The notes: generated by a model not told the origin, from the letters alone. Shown: positions 9,190 to 17,936, counted from the first letter of the stretch. The stretch: 64,000 nucleotides of DNA from SZUA-38 sp965212525 (GCA_965212525.1 CBDBVC010000062.1:1-64000); one strand, 5' to 3'. Translations and numbers: made by a program.

Positions 9190-11157
9190 TTAGTCAGTGA
9201 ACATCGATTTCATGTCGGCCAGATGAGCGCGGGCAGTCTTCTTCGATGAAGCCTCGTCCAGGCTGGCATCCTGCCCTTCCCAGTGCATCAGGTCTGCCGG
9301 TATCTCCTTGAGGAACAGACTGGGCAGTGATTTCTCGGTCTCGCCGTAACGCCGTCGCTCAGCAGTGTAGGAGAGTGTCAGTGACCGCTGGGCGCGAGTC
9401 ACACCGACGTACATCAGCCGGCGTTCCTCATCCAGCGTGCCTTCATCAAGACTGTTCTGATGCGGAAGAATGCCCTCTTCGACACCAACGATGAACACAT
9501 GAGGGAATTCCAGCCCCTTCGCCGCATGCAGGGTCATCAGGTGCACGGCATCATCGGATTTCTCATCATCATCCTGACTCGACAGCGCCAGCTGCTGCAG
9601 CACATCGGCCAGACTGAGCGTGTCATCCATGTTGCCCAGCCAGCGCATCAGATCCTCGACCGCTTCGATTCTGCGGTCGGCCTGTACCTGATCCTTGCTC
9701 GACTTGCCGAGCCAGTCCATATAATCGGTATCCTCGATCACGCGACGGGCAACATCGACAGCCGGTCTTGACTGGGCATCTCTGCCCAGCAGTCCGAGCC
9801 AGTCGATGAAACGCTTCAGGCCAATCACGGCGCGGCCTGACAGACCCGACTGGCAGGCCATTGACTGGGCGGCGACAAGCAGGCTGCTGTTCTGACGCTC
9901 GGCATGTGAGGCAATGTGATTCAGCGTGGTTGAACCGAGCCCGCGGCGCGGGGTATTGATCACCCGCAGAAAAGCGCTGTCATCACGAGGATTGACAAGC
10001 AGGCGCAGATAGGTGAGCACATCCTTGATCTCGGACCGGTCGAAGAACGATCGGGCACCGCTGAGCTGATAGGGGATGCGATGTGAACGCAGCACCTGCT
10101 CCAGCACGCGAGCCTGATGGTTGGATCGATACAGCACCGCATACTCGCCATGCTTGTTTTTCATCAGAAAGCGCTTTTCGAGTATTGCCGAGACCACGCG
10201 TTCGGCCTCGTGCTGTGCATCCTTGCACACCATCACGCGGATCGGGTCACCCTCGCCCATATCACTCCACAACTGCTTTTCGATGGTGTGTGGGTTGTGA
10301 CTGATCAGCTTGTTGGCGGCGCGCAGGATCAATCGCGAGGAACGGTAGTTCTGTTCCAGCTTGATCACTGTCAGTTCTGGAAAATCCTCGGCAAACTGAT
10401 CAATATTCTCCGGCCTGGCACCGCGCCAGCCATAGATCGACTGATCATCATCGCCCACGGCTGTGATGGCACCACGGTCTCCCAGCAGCTGACGGATCAT
10501 GCGGTACTGGATGGCATTGGTGTCCTGGTATTCGTCCACCAGCAGGTAGCGAATGCGCTGCTGCCATTTCAGACGGACTTCTTCATTGTTCTCGAGCAGA
10601 TGCACCGGCAGAGAAATCAGGTCATCGAAATCCATGGCATTGTAATGCTTCATCTGCTGCTGATAGGCCGCATACAGCTCGATCATGGCCGGATCGGTCT
10701 CGACCTCTTCAGGCATCAGGCCGTCCGATTTCCAGCGCGAGATTTGCCAGCGTACCCGATCCACCGCTTCGGTGGATGAACCGCCCGGCATCAGGTCCTG
10801 CAGGACCGACTTGGTGTCAGTGGTATCGAAGATGCTGAAACCCTTGCGAAACCCGAGTTGCTCGGCTTCCTGAATCAGGATTTTCAGTCCCAGTGAATGA
10901 AAGGTGCACACCAGCAGTTCTGAGGCCACCTGGGAAGACAGCAGTTTGCCGACGCGCTGCTTCATCTCTCGTGCCGCCTTGTTGGTGAAGGTGATGGCGG
11001 CAATCTTTTCCGGCAGCATGTTCTTGCGGCCGATCAGCCAGGCAATCTTGCGCGTGATGACTCCGGTCTTGCCGCTACCGGCACCGGCCAGCACCAACAG
11101 GGGGCCTTCCACATGGTTGACGGCGGCAGACTGTTGCGGATTGAGCTGGAATGACAC
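9190..11157 (-). CDS. rep: ATP-dependent DNA helicase Rep
   Basis: A 655-residue UvrD/Rep superfamily 1A helicase. Visible motifs are Q/I (LNPQQSAAV, AGAGSGKT), Ia (TFTNKAAREM), II (LLVDEYQDTN), III (AVGDDDQSIYGWRGA), IV (EQNYRSS), V (LMTLHAAKGLEFPHVF) and VI (LMYVGVTRAQ). Length and sequence are closer to Rep than to UvrD (about 720 residues). Rep unwinds DNA 3' to 5' and helps replication forks pass protein blocks. The start is GTG at 11157, matching the usual N-terminus just before the LNPQQ motif. It is divergent from tdk. Confidence 0.93.
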   Translation of the reverse strand: MSFQLNPQQSAAVNHVEGPLLVLAGAGSGKTGVITRKIAWLIGRKNMLPEKIAAITFTNKAAREMKQRVGKLLSSQVASELLVCTFHSLGLKILIQEAEQLGFRKGFSIFDTTDTKSVLQDLMPGGSSTEAVDRVRWQISRWKSDGLMPEEVETDPAMIELYAAYQQQMKHYNAMDFDDLISLPVHLLENNEEVRLKWQQRIRYLLVDEYQDTNAIQYRMIRQLLGDRGAITAVGDDDQSIYGWRGARPENIDQFAEDFPELTVIKLEQNYRSSRLILRAANKLISHNPHTIEKQLWSDMGEGDPIRVMVCKDAQHEAERVVSAILEKRFLMKNKHGEYAVLYRSNHQARVLEQVLRSHRIPYQLSGARSFFDRSEIKDVLTYLRLLVNPRDDSAFLRVINTPRRGLGSTTLNHIASHAERQNSSLLVAAQSMACQSGLSGRAVIGLKRFIDWLGLLGRDAQSRPAVDVARRVIEDTDYMDWLGKSSKDQVQADRRIEAVEDLMRWLGNMDDTLSLADVLQQLALSSQDDDEKSDDAVHLMTLHAAKGLEFPHVFIVGVEEGILPHQNSLDEGTLDEERRLMYVGVTRAQRSLTLSYTAERRRYGETEKSLPSLFLKEIPADLMHWEGQDASLDEASSKKTARAHLADMKSMFTD

Positions 11158-11274
11158 GTTGGCAAATCGGGGGCAGAAAAACGAGCCGTAGTGTATCAGA
11201 GCAGTGCTGAGGGAGGTACGGTTTTTTGTGCACGCTCAGGTAGGACGGATGGTGCGGTTCGGTGACAGGCCCGC

Positions 11275-11280
11275 TATAAT
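11275..11280 (+). promoter_or_regulatory. Candidate -10 element upstream of tdk
   Basis: A perfect TATAAT stands 28 bases before the tdk ATG in the 150-bp gap between the divergent rep and tdk genes. No convincing -35 hexamer lies 16-18 bases upstream, so this is offered only as a -10 candidate. Confidence 0.4.
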
Positions 11281-11307
11281 CGCGGATCCATTCTGACACG
11301 CACCGGC

Positions 11308-11940
11308 ATGGCAAAACTCTATTTCTACTACTCGGCGATGAATGCCGGCAAATCCACTCACCTGCTGCAGTCCAGTTACAATTATCGCGAACGTGGCATG
11401 AACACGCTGATCTACACGCCCGCCCTGGATGATCGTGCCGGTGTCGGCAAGGTGGCGTCACGAATCGGCATCGAATCCGATGCCATGATCTTTCAGTCGG
11501 ACTGCGACCTGTTCGAGATGACCCGCAGCCATCTGAAAGATAACGCACTCGCCTGTGTGCTGGTGGACGAAGCACAGTTCCTGTCGCGGGCTCAGGTTCA
11601 CCAGCTTTCCGAAGTGGTCGACCAGCTCGATATCCCGGTGCTGGCCTACGGGCTGCGCACTGATTTTCGCGGTGAGCTGTTCGAGGGCAGCCAGTACCTG
11701 CTGGCCTGGGCTGACGAGTTGCGTGAACTCAAGACGATCTGTCACACGGGCAAGAAAGCCACCATGGTGCTGCGCGTGGATGATCAGGGTCGTGCCGTCA
11801 CCGCCGGCAATCAGGTAGAAGTGGGCGGAAATGAGCGTTACATCTCGGTCAGCCGCAAGGAGTTCAAGCGCGTATTTGAAGCCTCCGATGAGTCCGGCGT
11901 CGAACCGGCCCAGGTGCCGTTGCCACTGAAGCCGGGTTGA
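11308..11940 (+). CDS. tdk: Thymidine kinase (type II)
   Basis: A 210-residue thymidine kinase that phosphorylates thymidine to dTMP in pyrimidine salvage. The N-terminus YFYYSAMNAGKST holds the P-loop, VLVDEAQFLS is the Walker B with catalytic Glu, and YGLRTDFRG and GGNERYISV are the lasso and substrate-binding regions of the bacterial enzyme. Unusually, the structural zinc site looks lost: Escherichia coli Tdk has paired zinc ligands near CHCG and after YVSVC, whereas here the first pair is CHTG and the second region reads YISVSRKEF, so several ligands are replaced. The enzyme may fold without zinc. Monocistronic as far as can be seen. Confidence 0.92.
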   Translation: MAKLYFYYSAMNAGKSTHLLQSSYNYRERGMNTLIYTPALDDRAGVGKVASRIGIESDAMIFQSDCDLFEMTRSHLKDNALACVLVDEAQFLSRAQVHQLSEVVDQLDIPVLAYGLRTDFRGELFEGSQYLLAWADELRELKTICHTGKKATMVLRVDDQGRAVTAGNQVEVGGNERYISVSRKEFKRVFEASDESGVEPAQVPLPLKPG

Positions 11941-11965
11941 TCAGGTTCGAATGATGCGATCAGAT

Positions 11966-12646
11966 TTACTGATCTTCACTTGATTCCTGAGCTGTACTTT
12001 CCTCTCCGGGCTCTATCACCTTGAAGTCGCGATATTCGACAGAAGTGACGATATCACTGAGGTGCTGCTCGTAGGCGTCAAGGTGTCGCAATTGCTGTTC
12101 GGCAGTGACGCCGGTATTGCCCTGGTATCGCACACTGGCCATGGGGTTGCCCAGGCGCGAACCGGTGGTCTTGCGCTTTTGCCGCTTGACCCAGTTGGCG
12201 CGGCGTTCCAGTGCCTTGAAGTCACCGTATTTCTCGCGCAGCTCGTCGGCCCGCTGGTTGACTGTGTCCTTTTGCTCGTCACTCAGCACGGCCATTACCT
12301 CGGCCAGCCGTTCGGTGATCTGGCGGTTGTTGCGTTCATTGGCCAGCAACAGCCAGGCAGCGGCTTCGACATGATTGGTCTCGGTGCCGATACCACCGAG
12401 ATAGAACAGTCCGACACGATACTGTGCTTCCTTGCTGCCCCACAGTGAGGCGCGCTGAAACAGTTCAAGCGCATGGGTATCAAAGCCCTTCTTGTAGCTT
12501 TGCAGGGCTTCACAGGTGAACAGGATGTCCGGATAGATGGCGACCGGTGAGTCGTCACAGAGGAAATTCTCCTGCGGTGTGGCATGAACGGCCGTTCCCC
12601 AGACAGTCAGAAGCAGCAAGACAAGAATCGTGTTGAATTTTTTCAT
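11966..12646 (-). CDS. Secreted Sel1/TPR-like repeat protein
   Basis: A 226-residue protein with a signal peptide (MKKFNTILVLLLLTVWG, likely cleavage after AVHA). A Sel1-like repeat occurs at about 55-105 (ALELFQRASLWGSKEAQYRVG, then YLGGIGTETNHVEAAAWLLLA), a helix-turn-helix scaffold that usually binds other proteins. The remainder is charged and helical with an acidic Ser/Glu-rich tail. Two cysteines (CDD and FTCEA) could form a disulphide. No enzymatic motif is visible, so the function is unknown. It is divergent from the DUF3301 gene at 12745. Confidence 0.75.
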   Translation of the reverse strand: MKKFNTILVLLLLTVWGTAVHATPQENFLCDDSPVAIYPDILFTCEALQSYKKGFDTHALELFQRASLWGSKEAQYRVGLFYLGGIGTETNHVEAAAWLLLANERNNRQITERLAEVMAVLSDEQKDTVNQRADELREKYGDFKALERRANWVKRQKRKTTGSRLGNPMASVRYQGNTGVTAEQQLRHLDAYEQHLSDIVTSVEYRDFKVIEPGEESTAQESSEDQ

Positions 12647-12744
12647 GACACCAGCATATCAGTTGTTGGGCGATTGTCATTTGCCAGAAGTCACTGGCCG
12701 ACATCGTGTATAGTCTTTTGAAATCAGACGATTGGGAGTCGTTC

Positions 12745-13084
12745 ATGGTCGAACTGTCAGGCATGCTGATATTCATGATTGTTTTTTTCACGGCCTACGG
12801 CAGCTGGTGGCGATTGAACAAACTGAAGCAGATTGCATTGTTCGGTGCGGCTCGACGCTGCAAGGAATCGGGCGTGCAATTGCTGGACAGCACCATTTCG
12901 CTGAAACGACTCTGGTTTCGCCGTGATGACAGCATGAAACTCAGAATCTGGGCCTCCTACGAATTCGAATTCGCCTCACTCGGTCGTCATCGCTACCCGG
13001 GGCTGCATCATCCTGCTGGGCGAGAAAACCCTGGCCATCGAAATGGAACCGCATGTCATTTCCGGTTCTGACGAAAATCACTGA
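12745..13084 (+). pseudogene. DUF3301 membrane protein gene with a +1 frameshift
   Basis: ATG 12745 follows a GGGAG ribosome site and encodes an N-terminal membrane helix (MLIFMIVFFTAYGSWWRL) and the DUF3301 core (CKESGVQLLDSTISLKRLWFRR, given here without gaps only as a landmark; then YEFEFASLG). After RHRYP at about 13000 the current frame turns into unrelated sequence and stops at 13071. One base fewer in the run cccgggg at 12996-13002 restores GCIILLGEKTLAIEME and a stop at 13082-13084, exactly what the family expects. It is therefore either a sequence error or a recent frameshift. The restored end overlaps the convergent gene by 29 bp. The family's function is unknown. Confidence 0.75.
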
Positions 13085-13991
13085 GCGGCGCGAAAAAGAT
13101 ATCGCCGCGACCGTTGAGCGGCATGCGCATCTGCTGTTTAAGCATCTGAAGTGTTGCCCCACCCTGTCGTTCTGCTACCCGCTTGCTGCTGAAGAACAGC
13201 GTCTTTCCATCCACTGACAGTGCCGGGCAGTAATCCAGTGCCGATGTATTGAACGGCTCGGGCAACAGGATGGCATTACTGAATACACCTGCCTCATCAC
13301 GATAGCTGATGTACAGATCACCGCCACCGGGGCCGCCTTCCCTGCCCCAGCCCGAATAAATCACGAAACTGCCGTCGGGGCTGATCATGGCGTTGAATTC
13401 GGGTCCGGCCGTATTCACACCAGGGCCCAGCGGTTCGAGTGGACCGTAGCCTGATTCGGTCAGCCGACTGATGAACACATCCTCATCGCCAGGGCCGCCC
13501 TCACGGCGGGTGGTGATCACCATGTCGCCGCTGTCTGTCAGACTTGGGTAAAACTCCTCGCCAGCCGAATTGATCGCCGGCCCCAGATTTTCCGGCTCAC
13601 CGAAGACCGGAGAACCGCTGGAAGCCGAATAGGCCACGCGCCAGATATCGTAATTCGGTTTCTCTGCCGAATGCGGATTGGGTCGGTTGGAGGCAAAATA
13701 GAGAAAACCATCGGCAGCGAAGAACGGTTCGATATCACTGTACTCGCCCGAAAACGATGCCACCTGCCCTTCACCCCAACTATTTCCCTCTCGTTCATAC
13801 AGCACGATGATGCCATGACGACCATTCATCAGGGTATGGGCCATCAGCTGGCCGTCACGTGAAAAACCGATATCGCGCTCTTCAAGATCGGTGGATACCA
13901 GCCCTTGCAGAAACAGGTGATTCTGATCATTCGCAAACGTATGGTTCATCAGGGTCAGCAGCAATAACATAACACTGCAAGTTTTCATCAT
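13056..13991 (-). CDS. Secreted PD40/WD40-like beta-propeller protein (TolB-type repeats)
   Basis: A 311-residue exported protein. ATG 13991 lies 7 bases after GGGAG and begins MMKTCSVMLLLLTLMNHTFA, a signal peptide; a longer frame starts at 14018 but disrupts it. The mature part carries repeated PD40 units: FSRDGQLMAHTL, FAADGFLYFASNRPN, SLTDSGDMVITTRREGGPG, ISPDGSFVIYSG and LSVDGKTLFFSSKR. Such repeats build TolB-like propellers seen in periplasmic scaffold and OmpA-linked proteins. No partner domain is fused here. The 3' end overlaps the restored end of the convergent DUF3301 gene. Confidence 0.85.
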   Translation of the reverse strand: MMKTCSVMLLLLTLMNHTFANDQNHLFLQGLVSTDLEERDIGFSRDGQLMAHTLMNGRHGIIVLYEREGNSWGEGQVASFSGEYSDIEPFFAADGFLYFASNRPNPHSAEKPNYDIWRVAYSASSGSPVFGEPENLGPAINSAGEEFYPSLTDSGDMVITTRREGGPGDEDVFISRLTESGYGPLEPLGPGVNTAGPEFNAMISPDGSFVIYSGWGREGGPGGGDLYISYRDEAGVFSNAILLPEPFNTSALDYCPALSVDGKTLFFSSKRVAERQGGATLQMLKQQMRMPLNGRGDIFFAPLSDFRQNRK

Positions 13992-14221
13992 CGGTATACT
14001 CCCGGTCAGACGTATCACTCAGGGAAGAGCTTGTCTTATATGGACGATCATCGACTGTGTCAAAAGACACGATGAAGTGTTTTTGTGATCAGACCGGCAA
14101 TACCGGCACAATGCGGAATCAGAACAGAATTGCGAATCAGGTCAACCGATTCAGCCTGGTGTTCGATACACTGGCATGAACGATACCGATCATTCGGTAC
14201 CCAGAACCGGAACAGAAGCTG

Positions 14222-14632
14222 ATGAATCATGACGACCTGCTGACCAGGGCCAGAACACAGTACCAGGCAATACGCTATGAGGGCCCGCCCGTGCGCATGC
14301 CCGAACCTGCGGCCAGATCATTCGCCTGGCACTGGTTCATTCCCGTCACGGCTGTCCTGCTGGTGGCCGTCTCGGTCGCCCTCTGGCAACCGGGTGTGGA
14401 ATCCGACCACATCAACCTGACCGATAGCACGTTCGGTGAAAATCCCGATCCGGCACTCGACCCCTATGGCGCGCTGAAACATTCACGCATGACCGTATCC
14501 AGCTGGGGCTCTGGTTTCGGGAGCACCGATGCCGAGACAGGATCGACCGGCTTTCCCGGCAGAATATCCATGCCTGTCGCACCCGGCAGGGCGAGCGGCT
14601 TTTCACAACCCGATGGCAAGCCGCTGTCCTGA
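14222..14632 (+). CDS. Single-span membrane protein, possible anti-sigma factor
   Basis: A 136-residue protein with a basic, proline-containing cytoplasmic start (about 1-35), one transmembrane helix (about 38-57, WFIPVTAVLLVAVSVALW) and a Gly/Ser/Pro-rich periplasmic tail. No conserved domain is recognisable. Its stop overlaps the start of the ECF sigma gene by one base (TGATG at 14630-14634), and that context plus the topology suggest it may restrain the sigma factor. Here the candidate regulator precedes the sigma gene, whereas anti-sigma genes usually follow it. Confidence 0.6.
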   Translation: MNHDDLLTRARTQYQAIRYEGPPVRMPEPAARSFAWHWFIPVTAVLLVAVSVALWQPGVESDHINLTDSTFGENPDPALDPYGALKHSRMTVSSWGSGFGSTDAETGSTGFPGRISMPVAPGRASGFSQPDGKPLS

Positions 14633-15189
14633 TGGACAAGCGGGCCACAAAAACGGCCTCTGACTGGTCACTGCTGACTCACGCCAGCACTGACCCGGCC
14701 GCCCTGAGTGAGCTGTTCAGCCGTCATCGGGATTTCGCCTACCGGCTGATCTACAGCCGAATTGGCGATCATCATGCGGCCGAGGACATCACCCAGGAGC
14801 TGTTCATCTCGATTGCCGGTCGCAAGCGTCGGTTTTATCACGGCGCCAAATTCAGAACCTGGCTGTACCGCGTGGCCAGCAACCGATCGATCGATTACAT
14901 GAGAAAACACAAGCGTGACCCGGTCATGCCTCTGGATGAATCCAGGGCCGGGTCTGACAGTCACGACCAGACCGAGCAGCAAAGCGAGCTGGATCTGGTA
15001 TTGCAGGCGATCCGCAGGCTGCCCCGCCGGCAGCAGGAGGTCGCCGTACTGAGACTGCTGGAGGGCCTGTCCACTGAAGAGACAGCATCGCACCTCTCGA
15101 TCAGCAGCGGCTCAGTGAAGACGCACCTGCATCGTGCGCAACACAACTTGAGACAAGCATTGAAACCTGCAGAAGGAGAAACACCATGA
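14632..15189 (+). CDS. ECF RNA polymerase sigma factor
   Basis: A 185-residue sigma-70 factor. Region 2 (about 25-95) contains FSRHRDFAYRLIYSRIG, the AAEDITQELFISIAG core and FRTWLYRVASNRSIDYMRK; region 4 (about 122-178) contains RLPRRQQEVAVLRLLEG and the helix-turn-helix STEETASHLSISSGSVKTHL. It is the central gene of a three-gene operon, overlapping a small membrane protein upstream (TGATG) and a secreted helical protein downstream (ATGA at 15186-15189). Its target promoters are unknown. Confidence 0.88.
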   Translation: MDKRATKTASDWSLLTHASTDPAALSELFSRHRDFAYRLIYSRIGDHHAAEDITQELFISIAGRKRRFYHGAKFRTWLYRVASNRSIDYMRKHKRDPVMPLDESRAGSDSHDQTEQQSELDLVLQAIRRLPRRQQEVAVLRLLEGLSTEETASHLSISSGSVKTHLHRAQHNLRQALKPAEGETP

Positions 15190-15572
15190 AACTGAAACAC
15201 ATCATCATCGCACTGGCGCTGCTTGCCTGTCTGCCGTTCACTACGGCACAGGCGCAGAACCCCGGACAGGCGCGTGAGTTTGTCAGCCTGATGAGCGATT
15301 ACATGAGCCTGGTGGATCAGGTCGTTGCCGCCAGTGGCAACGAAGAGGCCGCCGTGTTCATGGCCATCGAAGGCATTTACGAGGTCTACGAACATGGCAA
15401 GGATGCCCCGGGTGCGATCAGGCATTTTGAACGGCTGCTGGAAGAATACGGTGACAACCGTACGGTGCGTACCATGCTGCGCCTGAAGATGCGGGACATC
15501 TACAAGGAAATCGGCCAGCCCGACAAGGTGCTTGAACAGCTGGACCTGATCATCGCCGAGAACCTGGAATAA
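15186..15572 (+). CDS. Small secreted helical (TPR-like) protein in sigma operon
   Basis: A 128-residue protein with a clear signal peptide (MKLKHIIIALALLACLPF, cleavage after TAQA). The mature part is predicted helical, with a TPR-like pair: IEGIYEVYEHGKDAPGAIRHFERLL and the segment MRDIYKEIGQPDKVLEQLDLI. It has no cysteines after the signal peptide and no catalytic motif. ATGA overlap with the sigma gene makes co-regulation likely; it may sense or mediate the periplasmic signal for the sigma system, but this is only a guess. A strong terminator follows. Confidence 0.7.
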   Translation: MKLKHIIIALALLACLPFTTAQAQNPGQAREFVSLMSDYMSLVDQVVAASGNEEAAVFMAIEGIYEVYEHGKDAPGAIRHFERLLEEYGDNRTVRTMLRLKMRDIYKEIGQPDKVLEQLDLIIAENLE

Positions 15573-15584
15573 GCCGCCAGACAG

Positions 15585-15636
15585 GCCCGCTCAAGGATGA
15601 GCGGGCATAAAAAAAGCCCGCATTGAGCGGGCTTTT
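15585..15636. terminator. Double stem-loop, bidirectional terminator
   Basis: Two consecutive hairpins use the same GCCCGC sequence: GCCCGCTC/GAGCGGGC (15585-15606) and AAAAGCCCGC/GCGGGCTTTT (15612-15636). The second has A and T tracts on its flanks, so it can end transcription in both directions: the sigma operon from the left and rpmB-rpmG from the right. Confidence 0.85.
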
Positions 15637-15655
15637 CAGGATCCATGCAAGCGGT

Positions 15656-15811
15656 CTACTTGATTTTCGCTTCCTTGTACATCACATGCTTGCGGATAAC
15701 CGGGTCGTATTTTTTTATTTCCATCTTTTCCGGCATGTTCTTTTTATTCTTGTCTGTGGTATAGAAGTGCCCAGTCTTTGCGCTGGATACCAGTCTGATC
15801 TTCTCTCTCAT
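15656..15811 (-). CDS. rpmG: 50S ribosomal protein L33
   Basis: A 51-residue basic protein reading MREKIRLVSSAKTGHFYTT at its start, then KNMPEKMEIKKYDP and RKHVMYKEAKIK at the end, which matches gammaproteobacterial L33 along its full length. It lacks the zinc CxxC pairs found in some L33 forms, so it is the cysteine-free type. It follows rpmB with an 11-bp gap, the usual rpmB-rpmG order, and ends at the bidirectional terminator. The encoded protein sits in the large ribosomal subunit near the E site. Confidence 0.96.
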   Translation of the reverse strand: MREKIRLVSSAKTGHFYTTDKNKKNMPEKMEIKKYDPVIRKHVMYKEAKIK

Positions 15812-15822
15812 GGCGTGACTCC

Positions 15823-16059
15823 TTAAACCTTGTGGCCGTTACGGCGAACATCGGCCAGTACCGAATCGATACCGCGCTTGTCGATGATTCTCAGGCCTTT
15901 TGTTGAAACCCGCAGTGATACAAAGCGGTTTTCACTCTCCACCCAGAAACGGTGGGTGTGCAGATTCGGTAAAAAGCGACGACGGGTCTTGTTGTGTGCG
16001 TGTGACACGTTGTTCCCGACGGCGGCTGATTTTCCTGTGACTTGGCATACTCTGGCCAT
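15823..16059 (-). CDS. rpmB: 50S ribosomal protein L28
   Basis: A 78-residue basic protein with the L28 signature at the N-terminus (MARVCQVTGKSAAVGNNVSH), then TRRRFLPNLHTHRFW and a C-terminal VSTKGLRIIDKRGID, matching the family in length and order. It is a component of the large ribosomal subunit. A promoter is visible upstream (16138-16165) and rpmG follows after 11 bp, so the two form one operon. Confidence 0.97.
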   Translation of the reverse strand: MARVCQVTGKSAAVGNNVSHAHNKTRRRFLPNLHTHRFWVESENRFVSLRVSTKGLRIIDKRGIDSVLADVRRNGHKV

Positions 16060-16137
16060 GTGACTTCTCTTTTAAATTCAGTTGTTTGGTTCAGGCACAC
16101 CCCGTGAATTCACAGGCTGTACGCAAAATAGCGGGGC

Positions 16138-16165
16138 ATTTTATCAATTTCATGGCCAAAAGCAA
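16138..16165 (-). promoter_or_regulatory. Candidate sigma-70 promoter of rpmB-rpmG
   Basis: On the minus strand TTGCTT (-35) and TAAAAT (-10) are separated by 16 bases, about 80 bases before the rpmB start. Good hexamers, acceptable spacing and position before a ribosomal operon support it; no other promoter-like site is better in this gap. Confidence 0.6.
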
Positions 16166-16313
16166 CACCTGATCGTGCATTTTTTGACATCCGCCAGAGC
16201 GCCTCGGAGTACAGCGGAACCCCCATCATTATAGACCAAATGACCTCTGGCAGTCGTTTTTTGTGTCGATGATGGCTAGCCTGTGTGTCGCAATTCCAAG
16301 GGGAAATGAGACG

Positions 16314-17915
16314 ATGACGATACGAATGATACTCTGCGGGCTGTTAATGTCCGTGTCGGCAAGTGCGGTTGAACTCGACAGCAATGTTCTGAATCAGCTT
16401 GAGGCTGATCTTGAATCCGGCACCTACACAGGTGCTGCGATACTGGTTGTCGATGGTGATGACACGAAATTCTATGGCCTTGGCAAGCGGGCGCATGATG
16501 ATGACGTCACACCGGATGCCGAAACCCAGTTCGAGATCGGCTCCATCAGCAAGGTGTTCACGGCCCAGCTGCTGGCTGATCGCCTGGTTTCCGGCTCGCT
16601 GACACTGGAGACCACCATTGGCGAGGTGCTTGGCGACAAGGCCAGACTGAAACCCGCCATCGCCGCCATCACACTGAAGCAACTGGCCACACACCAGTCA
16701 GGCTTACCTCGACTGCCGGGCAATCTTAATATGACCGACATGGCCAACCCCTATGCCCATTACGGCTTTGACCAGATGCTGGCCTATCTCGAATCCATCG
16801 ATGCCGGCGACCTGGAATCACCATCCAGCTACTCTAATCTCGGCTCTGGTCTGCTCGGTCAGCTGCTGGCCATCGAAAGCGGACAGACTTATGAAGCCCT
16901 GCTGAAGCAGACCCTGTTTGATCCACTTGGCATGGCTCGATCATCGATTGATCCACTGTTGGAGAACGTGGCCACCGGACATGCCAATGGCTCGGCCACC
17001 CCCTACTGGGATCTCAATTCACACGCCCCTGCCGGTGCCATCATGTCCAGCATCAATGACATGGAGCGCTTCCTGCGTGCCTACATGGACAACCCGGATG
17101 CTGCCCGCAAACTGACATTGCAGTCGTATCACATGTCTGGCGAATCACATGGGTCCGGCCTCGGCTGGCAGATTCGGGTCAATGATCAGGGCAATACACA
17201 GTACTGGCACAACGGCGGCACGGGCGGTTTCCGCTCCATGATGGCCTTCGATGCCAGCCAGCGTCAGGGCATCATCATGCTGATCAATGAAACGGCCTAT
17301 GACCCGACCAGCGCTGCCGTGATACACCTGACCGCTGCACTGAATGAAGAACGGCCATCGGAAGAACTGCCATTATCTGATTATCTTGGTCATTTTGCGC
17401 TCAACCCGTCCTTCTCGATCAGCTTCACCGAACGCTACGGCAACCTGCAGGCCCAGGCCACCGGACAGCCCGCTTTCCCACTATCACCCTCGGGCGAGGA
17501 TCAGTTCACCATTGCTGCGGTCGGTGCCGTGATTAGCTTTCACCGTGACGATGAAGGCAAGGTGCAGTCGATGACGCTCGACCAGGGAGGCGCAAAACAG
17601 CGTGGCACACGAGTGGCAGCCGCCATTGTGCCGAAACAGTTCACCGCGATCGAGATCGATGCATCGGTGCTCAGTGATTATCACGGTCAGTATCAGCTGA
17701 CTCCGGCCATGGTGTTCACGATTCGATCGGAAGGCAACCAGCTCATGGCCGGCCTGACAGGTCAGCCCGAAGTGGCGGTGTTTCCCTACGAGACAGACAA
17801 GTTCTTTTACAAGATCGTGGATGCACAGCTGGAGTTTCAACGCGATGAGGCCGGCAAGGTGACGGGGCTAATCCTCAATCAGAGCGGGCGCCACCCGGCA
17901 GCAAAAATCGAATAA
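16314..17915 (+). CDS. Secreted serine hydrolase of the class C beta-lactamase family
   Basis: A 533-residue protein. ATG 16314 is preceded by AAGGGGA and begins a signal peptide (MTIRMILCGLLMSVSASA); an in-frame ATG at 16263 lacks both. The beta-lactamase/transpeptidase-like domain (about 25-345) has the catalytic SxxK (GSISKVF), YxN (PSSYSNLG) and HxG (HNGGTGG) motifs. After it come two repeated beta-rich segments (about 355-440 and 455-533) starting LSDYLGHFAL and LSDYHGQYQL, like the C-terminal lipocalin-type domains of such esterases. Family members are DD-peptidases, esterases or amidases; true beta-lactam hydrolysis cannot be inferred. Confidence 0.88.
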   Translation: MTIRMILCGLLMSVSASAVELDSNVLNQLEADLESGTYTGAAILVVDGDDTKFYGLGKRAHDDDVTPDAETQFEIGSISKVFTAQLLADRLVSGSLTLETTIGEVLGDKARLKPAIAAITLKQLATHQSGLPRLPGNLNMTDMANPYAHYGFDQMLAYLESIDAGDLESPSSYSNLGSGLLGQLLAIESGQTYEALLKQTLFDPLGMARSSIDPLLENVATGHANGSATPYWDLNSHAPAGAIMSSINDMERFLRAYMDNPDAARKLTLQSYHMSGESHGSGLGWQIRVNDQGNTQYWHNGGTGGFRSMMAFDASQRQGIIMLINETAYDPTSAAVIHLTAALNEERPSEELPLSDYLGHFALNPSFSISFTERYGNLQAQATGQPAFPLSPSGEDQFTIAAVGAVISFHRDDEGKVQSMTLDQGGAKQRGTRVAAAIVPKQFTAIEIDASVLSDYHGQYQLTPAMVFTIRSEGNQLMAGLTGQPEVAVFPYETDKFFYKIVDAQLEFQRDEAGKVTGLILNQSGRHPAAKIE

Positions 17916-17936
17916 GCCCTTCAAACCGATCTGAAC

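Noticed and set aside
16314..17915. Beta-lactam resistance gene
   Set aside because: The motifs are shared by esterases and DD-peptidases, and the C-terminal extra domains argue against a classical class C beta-lactamase.
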